Below are positions 6,978 to 16,500 of a DNA stretch of 64,000 nucleotides, piece by piece. The DNA is from G958295645 sp965242735. Its GTDB lineage: Bacteria > Gemmatimonadota > Gemmatimonadetes > Longimicrobiales > Gaopeijiaceae. Within the stretch, counting starts at the first letter, position 1, and every line of letters starts with the position of its first letter. Below the pieces are notes generated by a model. The model did no database searches and was not told the DNA's origin. It was given only the letters and a program-made list of their open reading frames with translations. The position numbers and the translations under genes are program-made. The stretch spans positions 806,001-870,000 of the forward strand of contig OZ251497.1 of NCBI GenBank assembly GCA_965242735.1, read 5' to 3'.

Positions 6978-9846
6978 GCAGCGGCGCCAAGTGTTCGCCG
7001 GTGTGCGAAGCCGGCTCGTCGGCCACGCGCTCGGGCGTGCCCGCGACGACGATGCGGCCCCCGCCGTCCCCGCCTTCCGGCCCCAGGTCGATGATCCAGT
7101 CGGCGGTCTTGACCACGTGCATGTTGTGCTCGATGACCACCACCGTGTTGCCGCGCTCGACCAGGCGGTGCAGCACTTCGAGGAGCACGCGCACGTCCTC
7201 GAAGTGAAGGCCGGTGGTGGGTTCGTCCAGGATGTACACGGTGCGCCCCGTCGCCTGCTTGGACAGCTCGGCCGAGAGCTTGACGCGCTGCGCCTCGCCT
7301 CCCGAGAGCGTGGTGGCGCTCTGGCCCAGGTGGACGTATCCCAGGCCGACGTCGGACAGCGTCTGCAAGCGGCGCTTGATGCTGGGCACGGCATAGAAGA
7401 ATTCGAGCGCTTCGTCGACGGTCATGGCCAGCGCGTCGGCGATGTTTCGGCCCTTGTAGTGGACGTCGAGCGTCTCGCGGTTGTAGCGACGCCCCCGGCA
7501 GTCGTCGCAGCGCACGTAGACGTCGGGCAGGAAGTGCATCTCGATCTTGACGAGACCGTCGCCCTTGCAGGCTTCGCAGCGGCCGCCCTTCACGTTGAAC
7601 GAGAAGCGCCCCGGCGCATAGCCCCGCACGCGCGATTCGGGCAGCTCGGCGAAGAGTTGGCGCAGAGGCGCGAAGAGGCCCGTGTAGGTCGCCGGATTGG
7701 AGCGCGGCGTGCGGCCGATGGGCGACTGGTCCACCTCGACGACCTTGTCCACGTGCGAGACGCCGTCGATGCGCTCGTGGGGCGCGGCGACCGAGCGGCT
7801 GCGATACAGCAGGCGCGACAGGGCGCGGTACAGCGTGGCGTTGACCAGCGTGGACTTGCCCGATCCGCTCACCCCGGTGACGGCCACGAAGCAGCCCAGC
7901 GGAAAAGCGGCGTCGATGTTCTTGAGATTGTGGCCGGACGCGCTTCGCACGACGAGCTGGCGGGCCGGGTCCGGAGCGCGGCGGCGCGCGGCCGTCGGAA
8001 TCTCGGCGTCGCCGCGCAGGTAGGCGCCGGTGATCGAGCGCGGTTCGGCGGCCACGTCGGCCACCGAGCCGGCGACGACGACCTCGCCTCCGGCCCGGCC
8101 CGCGCCCGGACCCAAGTCCACCACGAAGTCGGCTTGGCGGATCGTGTCCTCGTCGTGCTCCACCACCACCACCGAGTTGCCCAGGTCGCGCAGCGACTTG
8201 AGCGTGTCCAGCAAGCGGTTGTTGTCGCGCTGGTGCAAGCCGATGGAGGGCTCGTCGAGGATGTAGAGGACGCCGACCAGGCGGCTGCCGATCTGGGTCG
8301 CCAGGCGAATGCGCTGCGACTCGCCGCCCGAAAGCGTGGCCGCCGATCGGCTCAGCGACAGATAGTCCAGCCCGACGTTGCGCAGGAAGCCGAGCCGCTC
8401 CCGCACTTCCTTGAGGATGGGACCGGCGATCTCGGCGGACACGGGGGGACCCGCCAAGCGCTTCTTGCCCGGAGGCGCCGGCGCCCCGGCCACCGGTATC
8501 GCCCGCACGAATTCCAGGGCGGCGCCGATGGGCTGGTCCACGACCGCGCTGATGGGCAGCCCGCCGATGCGAACCGAACGGGCGAACGCGTTCAGGCGCG
8601 AGCCGTCGCACTTGGCGCACTGCTGGCTCGACATGTACTGCTCGAGCTGGTCGCGCACGTGCGAGGACGCCGTGTCGCGGTATCGGCGCTGCACGTTGGG
8701 CACGACGCCCTCCCAGTAGTCCTCGTAGTGGCCGCTCATCTTCCCCGCGCGATAGGGGAACCGGATCTTCATGCCCTTCGATCCGTGCAGGACGGCGTCG
8801 CGGGTCTGGGCGGGCAGCTCGCGCCAGGGCGTCCGCGGGTCGAACTCGTAGGCCTCCGCCAAGCCGGGAAGGACCGAGCGCCGAAGATGGCCGCCGGGCT
8901 CGCCCCACGGGATGATCACGCCCTCCAGGACGCTGAGGGACGGATCGGCCAGCACCAGCGCGCCGTCCACCTCCTTGGTCGTGCCCAGTCCGTCGCACTG
9001 CTGACAGGCGCCGTAAGGCGAATTGAAGGAGAAGACGCGCGGCTCGAGTTCGGGAAAGCTGGTGCCGCACCGGGCGCACGCGTAGTGCTCGCTGAACATG
9101 TGGTCCTCGTCGCCGCGCCCCTTGTGCCGCACGATCTGGACGACCCCGTCCGCCGTCCGCAGCGCCGTCTCCACCGAGTCGGCCAGGCGCGTCCGGTCCT
9201 TCTCCGACACGACCAGGCGGTCGACCACGATGCCGATGTCGTGGTTCTCGTAGCGGTTGAGCGCCGGCGTCTCGCGCAGGTCGTGCGACTCGCCGTCGAC
9301 CAGCGCCCGGACGAATCCCTCGCGGCGCGCCCGGGCGAACACGTCGCGAAACTCGCCTTTGCGCCCCCGCACCAGCGGCGCGACGACTTGCACGCGGGCG
9401 CCGTCCATCGTCTCCAGGAGACGCTCCACGATCTGCGTCGCCGGCTGCCGCTCGATGGGCAGGTCGCACTTCGGGCAGTACGGCGTGCCGGCGCGCGCGT
9501 ACAGGAGGCGCAGGTAGTCGTAGACTTCCGTGACCGTGCCGACGGTGGAACGCGGATTGCGCGACACCGTCTTCTGCTCGATGGAGATGGCGGGCGAGAG
9601 GCCCTCGATCGCGTCCACGTCCGGCTTCTCCATCATGCCCAGGAACTGCCGCGCGTAGGCCGAGAGCGACTCGATGTAGCGGCGCTGGCCCTCGGCGTAG
9701 ATCGTGTCGAAGGCCAGCGACGACTTGCCGGAGCCGGACAGGCCCGTGACGACGACGAGCCGGTCCCGCGGGATGTCGAGCGAGACGTTCTTGAGGTTGT
9801 GCTCGCGCGCGCCCCGGACCGAGAGCGTCCTGGAGGACCGGATCAG
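6883..9846 (-). CDS. uvrA: Excinuclease ABC subunit A (UvrA)
   Basis: About 987 residues, slightly long for UvrA (~940). Both ABC modules are complete: Walker A GLSGSGKSSL near the N-terminus and GVSGSGKSTL in the second half, with signatures LSGGESQRIRLA and LSGGEAQRVKLS. Zinc-finger cysteines are visible (CPKC; CARCG ... CQQCDG; CEACKGDG ... CDDCRG). UvrA recognises bulky DNA lesions and loads UvrB in nucleotide excision repair. No ATG, GTG or TTG lies in frame close to the conserved start; the frame runs from inside htpX. A CTG (9846-9844) or ATC (9843-9841) at the htpX stop, preceded by GGGAG, is the most likely start. The C-terminus continues ~30 residues past the usual LAPLLR end and overlaps the HIT gene by 95 bp. 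Confidence 0.95.
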   Translation of the reverse strand: MIRSSRTLSVRGAREHNLKNVSLDIPRDRLVVVTGLSGSGKSSLAFDTIYAEGQRRYIESLSAYARQFLGMMEKPDVDAIEGLSPAISIEQKTVSRNPRSTVGTVTEVYDYLRLLYARAGTPYCPKCDLPIERQPATQIVERLLETMDGARVQVVAPLVRGRKGEFRDVFARARREGFVRALVDGESHDLRETPALNRYENHDIGIVVDRLVVSEKDRTRLADSVETALRTADGVVQIVRHKGRGDEDHMFSEHYACARCGTSFPELEPRVFSFNSPYGACQQCDGLGTTKEVDGALVLADPSLSVLEGVIIPWGEPGGHLRRSVLPGLAEAYEFDPRTPWRELPAQTRDAVLHGSKGMKIRFPYRAGKMSGHYEDYWEGVVPNVQRRYRDTASSHVRDQLEQYMSSQQCAKCDGSRLNAFARSVRIGGLPISAVVDQPIGAALEFVRAIPVAGAPAPPGKKRLAGPPVSAEIAGPILKEVRERLGFLRNVGLDYLSLSRSAATLSGGESQRIRLATQIGSRLVGVLYILDEPSIGLHQRDNNRLLDTLKSLRDLGNSVVVVEHDEDTIRQADFVVDLGPGAGRAGGEVVVAGSVADVAAEPRSITGAYLRGDAEIPTAARRRAPDPARQLVVRSASGHNLKNIDAAFPLGCFVAVTGVSGSGKSTLVNATLYRALSRLLYRSRSVAAPHERIDGVSHVDKVVEVDQSPIGRTPRSNPATYTGLFAPLRQLFAELPESRVRGYAPGRFSFNVKGGRCEACKGDGLVKIEMHFLPDVYVRCDDCRGRRYNRETLDVHYKGRNIADALAMTVDEALEFFYAVPSIKRRLQTLSDVGLGYVHLGQSATTLSGGEAQRVKLSAELSKQATGRTVYILDEPTTGLHFEDVRVLLEVLHRLVERGNTVVVIEHNMHVVKTADWIIDLGPEGGDGGGRIVVAGTPERVADEPASHTGEHLAPLLRGSTASVPADGLPAGADGRAELPGRRGPGN

Positions 9847-10691
9847 CCGGACTCCCGCGCCTGCGCCGACAGACGGGCCACGCGCTCCTCGGTGGGCGGA
9901 TGCGTGCGGAACAGCTTGAGCAAGGCGGGCTGGCGCGCGCCGAAGGGATTGACGATGGCCAGCTGCGCCGCCGCCGGGTTCACCCGCATCGGCGTGCGTT
10001 GCGAGCCGCGTTCCAGGGTGCGCAGCGCGGACGCCAAGTGGAGCGGATTGCCGGCGATCCGGCCGCCGGTGCGGTCGGCCTGAAACTCGTTCTGCCGGCT
10101 GACCGCCATCTGGACGACCATGGCGCCCAAGGGAGCGACCAGGGCCATGACGAGCATCGTCACCGGATGGTTGTCGTCGTCCCGCCCGCCGCCGAAGATC
10201 GTCGCCCATCGCACCATGGCGGCGAGGATGCCCACCGCCCCGGCCATCGTCGCGGCGATCGTGCCGGTCAGCATGTGCCGGTGCTTGATGTGCGCCAGCT
10301 CGTGCGCCGTCACGCCTTCGAGCTCTTCGCGCGTCAGCGCCTCCAGGATGCCCTCGGTGAAGCAGACCACGGCCCGCGCCGGACTGCGCCCGGTCGCGAA
10401 CGCGTTGGGCTGGGCGGAGGGCGCGAGGGCCACGGCCGGCATCGGCAGGTCCGCCCGGCGCCGCAGGCGGTCCACCATCCGGTAGAGCCCCGGCGCCTGC
10501 GTCTCGTCCACGATCCGGGCCCGGTACATCCGCAAGACAAGCCGGTCCGAGCGCCAGTACATGCCCACGTTCATCGCGACGGCGATCCCGAATGCCAGAA
10601 CCGCGCCGCCCTGGCCGCCCAGCGCCGCGCCCACGAACGCCACGAAGGCCGTGAGCCCGGCCATGAGCAGGAAGACCTTCGTGTGTTGCAT
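9843..10691 (-). CDS. htpX: M48 family membrane zinc metalloprotease (HtpX-like)
   Basis: 282 residues, the usual HtpX length. Two hydrophobic segments at the N-terminus (FLLMAGLTAFVAFVGAALG and AVLAFGIAVAMNVGMYW), the zinc motif HELAH followed by IKHRHM, two further membrane segments, and the downstream glutamate motif ENEFQADR-like (NEFQADRTGG). HtpX degrades misfolded membrane proteins at the inner membrane with its active site facing the cytoplasm. ATG at 10691 is preceded by an AGG-containing stretch. The stop overlaps the probable start of uvrA, so the two may be cotranscribed. Confidence 0.93.
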   Translation of the reverse strand: MQHTKVFLLMAGLTAFVAFVGAALGGQGGAVLAFGIAVAMNVGMYWRSDRLVLRMYRARIVDETQAPGLYRMVDRLRRRADLPMPAVALAPSAQPNAFATGRSPARAVVCFTEGILEALTREELEGVTAHELAHIKHRHMLTGTIAATMAGAVGILAAMVRWATIFGGGRDDDNHPVTMLVMALVAPLGAMVVQMAVSRQNEFQADRTGGRIAGNPLHLASALRTLERGSQRTPMRVNPAAAQLAIVNPFGARQPALLKLFRTHPPTEERVARLSAQARESG

Positions 10692-11048
10692 GGCCGCCGC
10701 CTCCGCGTTCCCGGCGCGCTCCCAGACCGACCGAGCAATCCCAAAGATAAGGCCGGGGCGCGGGGGGTGTTCACGCCAGCGCGCCGCCGCTGGGCTCCTC
10801 CGCCGTGCCGACGAGCGGCGCCGTGAGCCGACCGTTGGCCGACCGGGCACGCGAACGGGGCCGGGCGGGCGGACAGAAGGCGGACGGTTCAGACGCACGG
10901 GCGGCACCCATCGGCGCCTGGCCGAACCCGAGGAGATCGGGGCCTCCGACTTGCGAAACCGGGCGCTTGGCGTCATCGTCAGGAGTCGCATCCCCCCCCC
11001 CCCCCGCCTCGCAACCCTGCCCCGGACTTCCCGAACGGAACCACAGCC
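10692..11048. other. Intergenic gap between divergent htpX and the 11049 gene
   Basis: No convincing gene is seen. The notable content is a C14 homopolymer near its right end. The htpX-proximal side has an AT-richer patch (around 10738-10750, reading TTATCTTTGGGATTGCT on the minus strand) that could hold the htpX promoter. Confidence 0.5.
10992..11005 (+). repeat. Poly-C tract of 14 bases upstream of a small-gene pair
   Basis: An uninterrupted run of 14 C, flanked by T and G, ends 43 bases before the ATG at 11049. At that distance it would lie in the promoter or spacer region. Long homopolymers are prone to slippage and are a known basis of phase-variable promoters. Confidence 0.9.
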
Positions 11049-11465
11049 ATGCCACTCGAGACGGAACCGGCCACGGCCGAGCAGCTCAGCCTCGGATTGG
11101 ACGGCGGCGACGCCAAGCGAGATCCGCCCGGGAGTCCGACCCAGGGGGCCGCCGCCCGCGAAATCGCCGACGGCGTTCGCCACGTCGTCGCCGAGGCGTT
11201 CGTCGGCCGGAATCGCCAGGTGTCGCCAGAGGCCTTGAGCGCGACCTTTCTGCGGGACCTGATGCGGGTGGCCGAGGAACAGAACATAGAGCTGTCGGAG
11301 CAGGACTATGCTCATTTGCTGAAGGAGGCCGTCGCCCTTGAGGCGTCGGTGCGGGCAAGCGAGATGATTCGCGGATCGGTCGAGGTGCTGCTCGCTACAA
11401 CGCCTGCCCAGGAGACGACGCTGTCCATGGGGGTGGCCAGTTTCGCAGAAGGCGGAAAGCCATGA
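11049..11465 (+). CDS. Hypothetical protein, 138 residues
   Basis: Not recognised. The N-terminal third is polar (low-complexity Pro/Gly/Asp). Residues ~38-120 look helical and are rich in Ala, Glu and Leu (AAREIADGVRHVVAEAF, FLRDLMRVAEEQNIEL, HLLKEAVALEASVRAS). No signal peptide or membrane segment. It is coupled to the next gene by an ATGA overlap at 11462-11465. GC content falls across this pair compared with the flanking genes, which suggests accessory DNA. The poly-C tract sits just upstream. Confidence 0.6.
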   Translation: MPLETEPATAEQLSLGLDGGDAKRDPPGSPTQGAAAREIADGVRHVVAEAFVGRNRQVSPEALSATFLRDLMRVAEEQNIELSEQDYAHLLKEAVALEASVRASEMIRGSVEVLLATTPAQETTLSMGVASFAEGGKP

Positions 11466-11877
11466 CGCCGAAGGAGATCGCTGGACACGGTCCTGGAGAT
11501 GACGACAACCACGTTGAAGAGACCAACGTGTCCGAATCTCAAGTTGGTCATTCTCGCACAACGCGGCTTATTTCCGCATGGTTGCAACATCGATCCTCGC
11601 CCTATCCTGACCTTGCAGACAAGATAACAGGAGAGCACATTGACAAGACTCTTGATATTGCGAACGAGCAGAACAAGCGAGTTGCAGACGACCGCCGAGA
11701 TTCACGCGCGTTCGTGTTCCGAATGTTGCTCGCCGTCGGTGTGTCGGACTGCTTTTTGTCGCGTTGATGGTATTCTCTGGAAACGCTGTTCTGATGCGAG
11801 ATGTAATTGAATGGCTCGCCGCCGGAAGTTTGGGCTGGGCGGGCGGCTACGGCTGGGCCAAGCGAAGTCGCGGCTGA
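11462..11877 (+). pseudogene. Small membrane protein gene interrupted by a frameshift
   Basis: The frame from ATG 11462 stops at 11765-11767 just as a hydrophobic segment begins (FVFRMLLAVGV). In the neighbouring frame the hydrophobic sequence continues as GLLFVALMVFSGNAV, then IEWLAAGSLGWAGGYGWAK, to a TGA at 11875-11877. Joining the two gives a ~138-residue protein with a charged helical N-terminal half and two C-terminal membrane spans, an architecture common among small phage- or defence-linked membrane proteins. The join lies in 11741-11757: a GTGTGT tract (two extra bases) or the CTTTTTG run (a -1 slip) could explain it. It may be a real mutation, programmed slippage, or an assembly error. 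Confidence 0.6.
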
Positions 11878-11955
11878 ACGAACGCCGGAGGCAGTTCGCG
11901 AACAGGGCGTTGCCCGGCCGGGCGAACAGGCGGACGCCCCGATGCGGCCGACCGG

Positions 11956-14900
11956 TCAATACCCCCAGTCCCGGTAGAACGCGATGCCCCAGATCTGCGC
12001 GCGTTCCAGCGAGAGGCCGCCCAGGCCTCGGAAGCCCTCTCGGGTGCAGCGGTCTTCCAGGAAGCCTTCCAAGGTCATGTCGCGAGGCATGTCGACTTCG
12101 AGGCGGACGCCGACGCTGTTGACGGGGAGCTTGGGATCGGTGCAGATGCCGCGCTGGTAGACGCCGGTCAGGAAGACGTTGTCGCGGACGTAGCGGCCGA
12201 CTTCGATCTGGATGGACGAGGCGCCGAACGCGGCGTTGGCCAGGGTCTGCTCGGCTTGGGAGACGGACAGGTGGTCCACGTCTAGGCGCAGGGCCAGCAG
12301 ATAGCCGAGTTGCGAGGCGACCTGGCCGAGCAGCAGGTTGGTTCCGGCGCCCACGGAGGTGGTGCGCGGCTGGCCGAGCAGCGCGGACGTGGGCTGGCCG
12401 AGCAGCAGGTAGCTGTAGAGGTCGGCCTCGGAGATGGCGGACTCGGCGTCGCTGGACAGCGAGACCTGGGGCGCGACGAGACTGCCCGAGACGTCGGCGG
12501 TGATGGTCAGCGGCTGGCCGTCCCGCGTGCGCAGGCGGGTTTGGGCGGCGATTGCAATCTCGGGGTTGAAGTCGGCCGTGCGGCCCACGAAGCGGAACAA
12601 GCCGTCGGTGATGCTGAGCGTGCGGGGCAGACGGCTGTAGGTGCCGCGCACGACGCCCATGTCGCCCTGCAGGATGAGCTGGTTGTTCACGCGGTCGTAG
12701 GTGACGACGAGGTTGCCTTCCGTCTCGACGTTGAAGTCGCGGGAGCGCAGCCAGCTGCCGCGGCCGATGTCCATGTCGACGAGGACGCGAAGGTTGGACA
12801 GGAAGGGGCTGAGCGCGCGCTCGGACTCGGTGCGGCGCCCGCCGGCCATGTCGACGGTGCGCGCGGCCGCCGAGAGCGCATGATCGTAGAAGTCCACGAT
12901 CTCCGACGATCGGCGCAGCTCCTCGACGAAGACGGTGCCGCCGTCGACGGCCAGCACGCCCTGGATCAGCGGATAGTTGAACGATCCGGTCAGCGTGATG
13001 GAATCTCCGCTCACCGCCGCGACCATGTCGCGCCGGTCCACGATCTGAAGCTCCTGCGGCCAGAAGGCCAAGTCGAAGGCCGGGTCCGCCGGATCGGCCA
13101 CGTCGACGGTGCCTTGGATGCGCACCGATCCCCCCGAGCTGCCCGAGCCCGCCACGGCCGCGACGCCGTCCGGGGTCAGGTCGAAGTCGAGGTTCAGGGC
13201 GGAGAGGCGCACCCCGAGCGGAGCGACCCAGGCCGTCCCCCCCGCCAGACGGAAGCGGCCGGAGGGCTCGGGCGCGGACAGCAGGCCCCGCGCCTGCACG
13301 CGGCCGTCGAGCACGCCGCCGATCTCCTCCAGCGATCCCACGGCTCCCAAAGCCAGCTCGGCCGGGAGGGAATCGGCGACGACGTCGAGCGCCAGGTCGC
13401 CGTCGGGAATGAGCGGTCCGGGAGCGTCCAGCCGGAAGTCGGCCGGAAGCGATCCCTCGACCAGGAGCGCGCGCCGCGAGCCGATCGCGGCCTCGATCCG
13501 CCCGGAGACCGAGCCCCCTTGGTAGGAGGCCTCCGCCGCAATCTCGTCGAAGGCCAGCGTGCCATGGCGAGCGTCCGCCGCCCGCAGCCGCGCCGTCCAT
13601 CGCGGCGCTTCGGCGACGCCCCGCAACCGCGCCTGCGCCGCGACCCGGGCCTGCGGCCAAGCGTCGGACTGCAAGAGTCGGCCCAGCGCGCCCAGGTGCA
13701 GGCCGGTCACGTCCACGTCCAGCGTGGACTCGCCCTCCGCGGCGGCGATTCGACCGTCGGCGCGAACGGAGAGGCCGGTCTCGGAACCCTGGAGCGCGAA
13801 GTCGGCGACCTCGACCCCCGCCGGGCTCCACGCGACCGAAGTCGGCCGTTGCAGCGTCCACACGTCCTGGTCGACCCGGATGTCCAGCCGGCCGACGGCG
13901 ACGCTTCGGCGGGGTCCGTCCAGCGCCACGGAGACCTCGGCGTCGTAACGCTCTTCGGCGGACCGGACCACGTGAATTCGGGCGTCGCCGGCCCCGGAGA
14001 AGCGGTGCGTTCCCTCGACGCGGGCAAAGTCGAACGCGCGGCCCGCCAGCAAGAGAGAATCGGCCGTGACGGCGCCGGACACGACCACGTCGGCGAAGCG
14101 ATCCGGCGCGGGCGAGGGGTCCAGCAGGCGGACGCCCTCCACGCTCGCTTCCACCGTCGCCGCCGCCGCCGCATGGCGGCCGTAGGCGGGTCCGTCGAAC
14201 GACGCGGCGACTTGGACCGAAAGCTCTGCGATGCCGCCGTCGAGCTCGACGCGCCCTTGCGCCGCCCCTTCCATGCGCACGTCCATGGCGGTGGGGAACG
14301 TGTCGGTGTCGGCGCCCTCCATGACGCGGAGGTTGCGCTCGAATTCCGTCATTTCTCCGCGCGCGATTCGGTCGGAGTCCATGAAGAGCGGCCGCAGGGG
14401 GCGGAGCGACTCGGACGAGAACGACAAGTCCAATCCGCCGGCCCGGGCGCCCGCCGCCAGCCCCAGGCTGCCGCGCCCTTCGACCGAGAGGCCGGGGCCG
14501 TCGGCGCGCAGCGATTCGACGTGCAGCGCCCCGTCCTCCACGCGGGCGGACGCCGATGCCGAGTCCAACGCGACCGGGCCGACGGCGACGGCCTGCAAGC
14601 TGGCGGCAAAGACGGCCTGAAGCGACGTCCGGTCGAGGCCGCGGCCGGAGGCGTGCAGGGAACCGGTCGCCGTGACGGGGCGGGGAAGCGAGGGCAGGAC
14701 GTCCGAGAGCCGGAATTCGTCGAACGACGCGGCGATCTCGTAGCCGTCGGCGGGGTCGCGGACGTTTGCGCGGCCGCGGGCGGAGAGGCGGCCGCCGGGC
14801 GTCTCCAGATCGGCGGTCACGCGCAGGCGGTGCAGAGGGCCGTCGAGCGCCAGGGCGCCGTGGACGGCTCCGTTCAGGGCCAGCCGGGGGCTGCACGGGC

Positions 14901-16497
14901 CGGGTTCGCTCCCCGTGGCGGGAGACGGACAGACCGGGTAGGCGTCCAGCGCCGTGGCCAGCGACAGCGGCGCCAGGGCGACGTCGAAGTCCTCCAGGGC
15001 GACGGCGGTGTCGGCGACGAGGGTCCCGGACGCGAAGACGACGCTCGAGTCGCCCGCCGGCGCGCGGTGCCGGGCCTCGACTTCGACGGCGACGCCTCCC
15101 TGGCGAGGGGCGCCGTCGGCGCGCACGCGCAGCGAGCCCCGGCCGCTCCACTGCATGTCGGGTGCGGCGGCGGCGAGCAGCGCGTAGTCGAACGGATCGA
15201 TCCGCACGTCCGCTTCTCGGAAGGCCCAGCCGCCCAGCAGCGTCGCCGAGCCGGTCGCGACGGCCCGCAGCTCGCCCGTTTCGTCGTCGGCGAGCGAGAC
15301 CGAGCCCGCCAACGCCAGGTCGCCGGGCGATCCTTCCACCCGCAACTCGCCGGAGAAGTCGCCGTCCACGGGCAGGGGGCTGTCCGTCCAACGCTGCACT
15401 TCGCCGGCCGACAGGCCTTGGGCGGACACGCGCAAATCGCGGAATTCGGCGGCCGCTCCGCGCGCAAACTCGCCGGCTGCCGACAAGCGGCCCGCTTCTC
15501 CGAGGTCCACGTCGACTGGCGCGGACGCCGAGACGGCAAGACGGCCGGGCTCCCAGATCACCCGGACGTCCCCGGCCGCGACGCCGCGGTCCAGACGCGG
15601 GTCGATCCAGGCCAAGTCGGCCAGCGCAAGCGTCGAGAAGCTCGCGTCGAGATCGTAGCGCCAGCCCGGCCCCGACCGCTCGGCGAAGACGCGTCCGCGC
15701 CCTTGCGAGCCCGCCAGCCGAAACTGCTCCGCGGCCACCGTCACGCCGTCGCGGTCGATCGTCACCGACCCCCGAAAGCCGGTCAGGCCCACGTGGCCGG
15801 CGCGCGCCGGATAGGACAGGGCCGCCGCCGCCAGTTCGGCCGCCAGGTGAACGCCGCCGCCGGGCGACACGTCGAGGCGCTCGACATCGGCTTCGACGCC
15901 GTCGACGCGGCGCGTCGGTCTGCCGGGGGATTCCAGGACGACCAGCCCGTCGTGCACGCGGGCGCGCCGGATGCGAAGCAGGGGCCGGGCCTCGGCGGAA
16001 TCGGGCGGCGCCGCTGCGCCTTGCGTCGGCTCTTCGCGGTTGCGGACCAGCAAGTCTTCCACGCCGGGCCGAACGACGGCGACCGGCGACCATAGGCGCA
16101 GATCGGCGACGGCCCGCCGCCCGGCCAGGAGATCGAAGAAGGGATAGCGCGCCCGCACGGAGTCCGCCGTGAGGACGGGCCGCCCGAGGTGGTCCTCCAC
16201 GCGCAAGCCGTGCAGCGTGGCGCCGCCCAGCAGGCCGCCCGGCCCGACCGACTCCAGCGTCACCGAACCGTTGAGCGACGGCCGGAGGGCGGCGAGCGCC
16301 CACTCCAAGGCCGCTTCCCGGCCCAAGGCGGTGCGGCTCACGACCGCGGCGCCGACCACGCCGGCCGCACCGCCCAGGGCCGCGCCTGCGATCCCCCACG
16401 CCAGCAGCCGCCGCCACCAAGGCCGCTTGTCCCCCCGCGCGCCCTTCGCGGCTTGGCTCCCGCCCTTCGCCTTGCGCCCGCGCCGGCCGCCCATCAT
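11956..16497 (-). CDS. tamB: Translocation and assembly module subunit TamB (DUF490 family)
   Basis: 1,513 residues. A basic N-terminus is followed by one membrane anchor (LLAWGIAGAALGGAAGVVGAAVV, split here as LLAWGIAGAALGG and beyond). A very long periplasmic region of beta-rich AsmA/TamB-like repeats follows, ending in the conserved C-terminal domain with VDMDIGRGSWLRS, NVETEGNLVVTYD and a GVVRGTYSRLPR-type segment. TamB spans the periplasm as a lipid-binding groove and works with TamA in outer-membrane protein or phospholipid transport. It starts 4 bp after the tamA stop, which supports one operon and a joint function. ATG is at 16497. Confidence 0.93.
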   Translation of the reverse strand: MMGGRRGRKAKGGSQAAKGARGDKRPWWRRLLAWGIAGAALGGAAGVVGAAVVSRTALGREAALEWALAALRPSLNGSVTLESVGPGGLLGGATLHGLRVEDHLGRPVLTADSVRARYPFFDLLAGRRAVADLRLWSPVAVVRPGVEDLLVRNREEPTQGAAAPPDSAEARPLLRIRRARVHDGLVVLESPGRPTRRVDGVEADVERLDVSPGGGVHLAAELAAAALSYPARAGHVGLTGFRGSVTIDRDGVTVAAEQFRLAGSQGRGRVFAERSGPGWRYDLDASFSTLALADLAWIDPRLDRGVAAGDVRVIWEPGRLAVSASAPVDVDLGEAGRLSAAGEFARGAAAEFRDLRVSAQGLSAGEVQRWTDSPLPVDGDFSGELRVEGSPGDLALAGSVSLADDETGELRAVATGSATLLGGWAFREADVRIDPFDYALLAAAAPDMQWSGRGSLRVRADGAPRQGGVAVEVEARHRAPAGDSSVVFASGTLVADTAVALEDFDVALAPLSLATALDAYPVCPSPATGSEPGPCSPRLALNGAVHGALALDGPLHRLRVTADLETPGGRLSARGRANVRDPADGYEIAASFDEFRLSDVLPSLPRPVTATGSLHASGRGLDRTSLQAVFAASLQAVAVGPVALDSASASARVEDGALHVESLRADGPGLSVEGRGSLGLAAGARAGGLDLSFSSESLRPLRPLFMDSDRIARGEMTEFERNLRVMEGADTDTFPTAMDVRMEGAAQGRVELDGGIAELSVQVAASFDGPAYGRHAAAAATVEASVEGVRLLDPSPAPDRFADVVVSGAVTADSLLLAGRAFDFARVEGTHRFSGAGDARIHVVRSAEERYDAEVSVALDGPRRSVAVGRLDIRVDQDVWTLQRPTSVAWSPAGVEVADFALQGSETGLSVRADGRIAAAEGESTLDVDVTGLHLGALGRLLQSDAWPQARVAAQARLRGVAEAPRWTARLRAADARHGTLAFDEIAAEASYQGGSVSGRIEAAIGSRRALLVEGSLPADFRLDAPGPLIPDGDLALDVVADSLPAELALGAVGSLEEIGGVLDGRVQARGLLSAPEPSGRFRLAGGTAWVAPLGVRLSALNLDFDLTPDGVAAVAGSGSSGGSVRIQGTVDVADPADPAFDLAFWPQELQIVDRRDMVAAVSGDSITLTGSFNYPLIQGVLAVDGGTVFVEELRRSSEIVDFYDHALSAAARTVDMAGGRRTESERALSPFLSNLRVLVDMDIGRGSWLRSRDFNVETEGNLVVTYDRVNNQLILQGDMGVVRGTYSRLPRTLSITDGLFRFVGRTADFNPEIAIAAQTRLRTRDGQPLTITADVSGSLVAPQVSLSSDAESAISEADLYSYLLLGQPTSALLGQPRTTSVGAGTNLLLGQVASQLGYLLALRLDVDHLSVSQAEQTLANAAFGASSIQIEVGRYVRDNVFLTGVYQRGICTDPKLPVNSVGVRLEVDMPRDMTLEGFLEDRCTREGFRGLGGLSLERAQIWGIAFYRDWGY

Positions 16498-16500
16498 CCG

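Noticed and set aside
12310..16095. 1,261-residue plus-strand frame opposite tamB
   Set aside because: Composition is typical of an antisense shadow (His/Arg/Gln/Gly-rich) with no recognisable domain.
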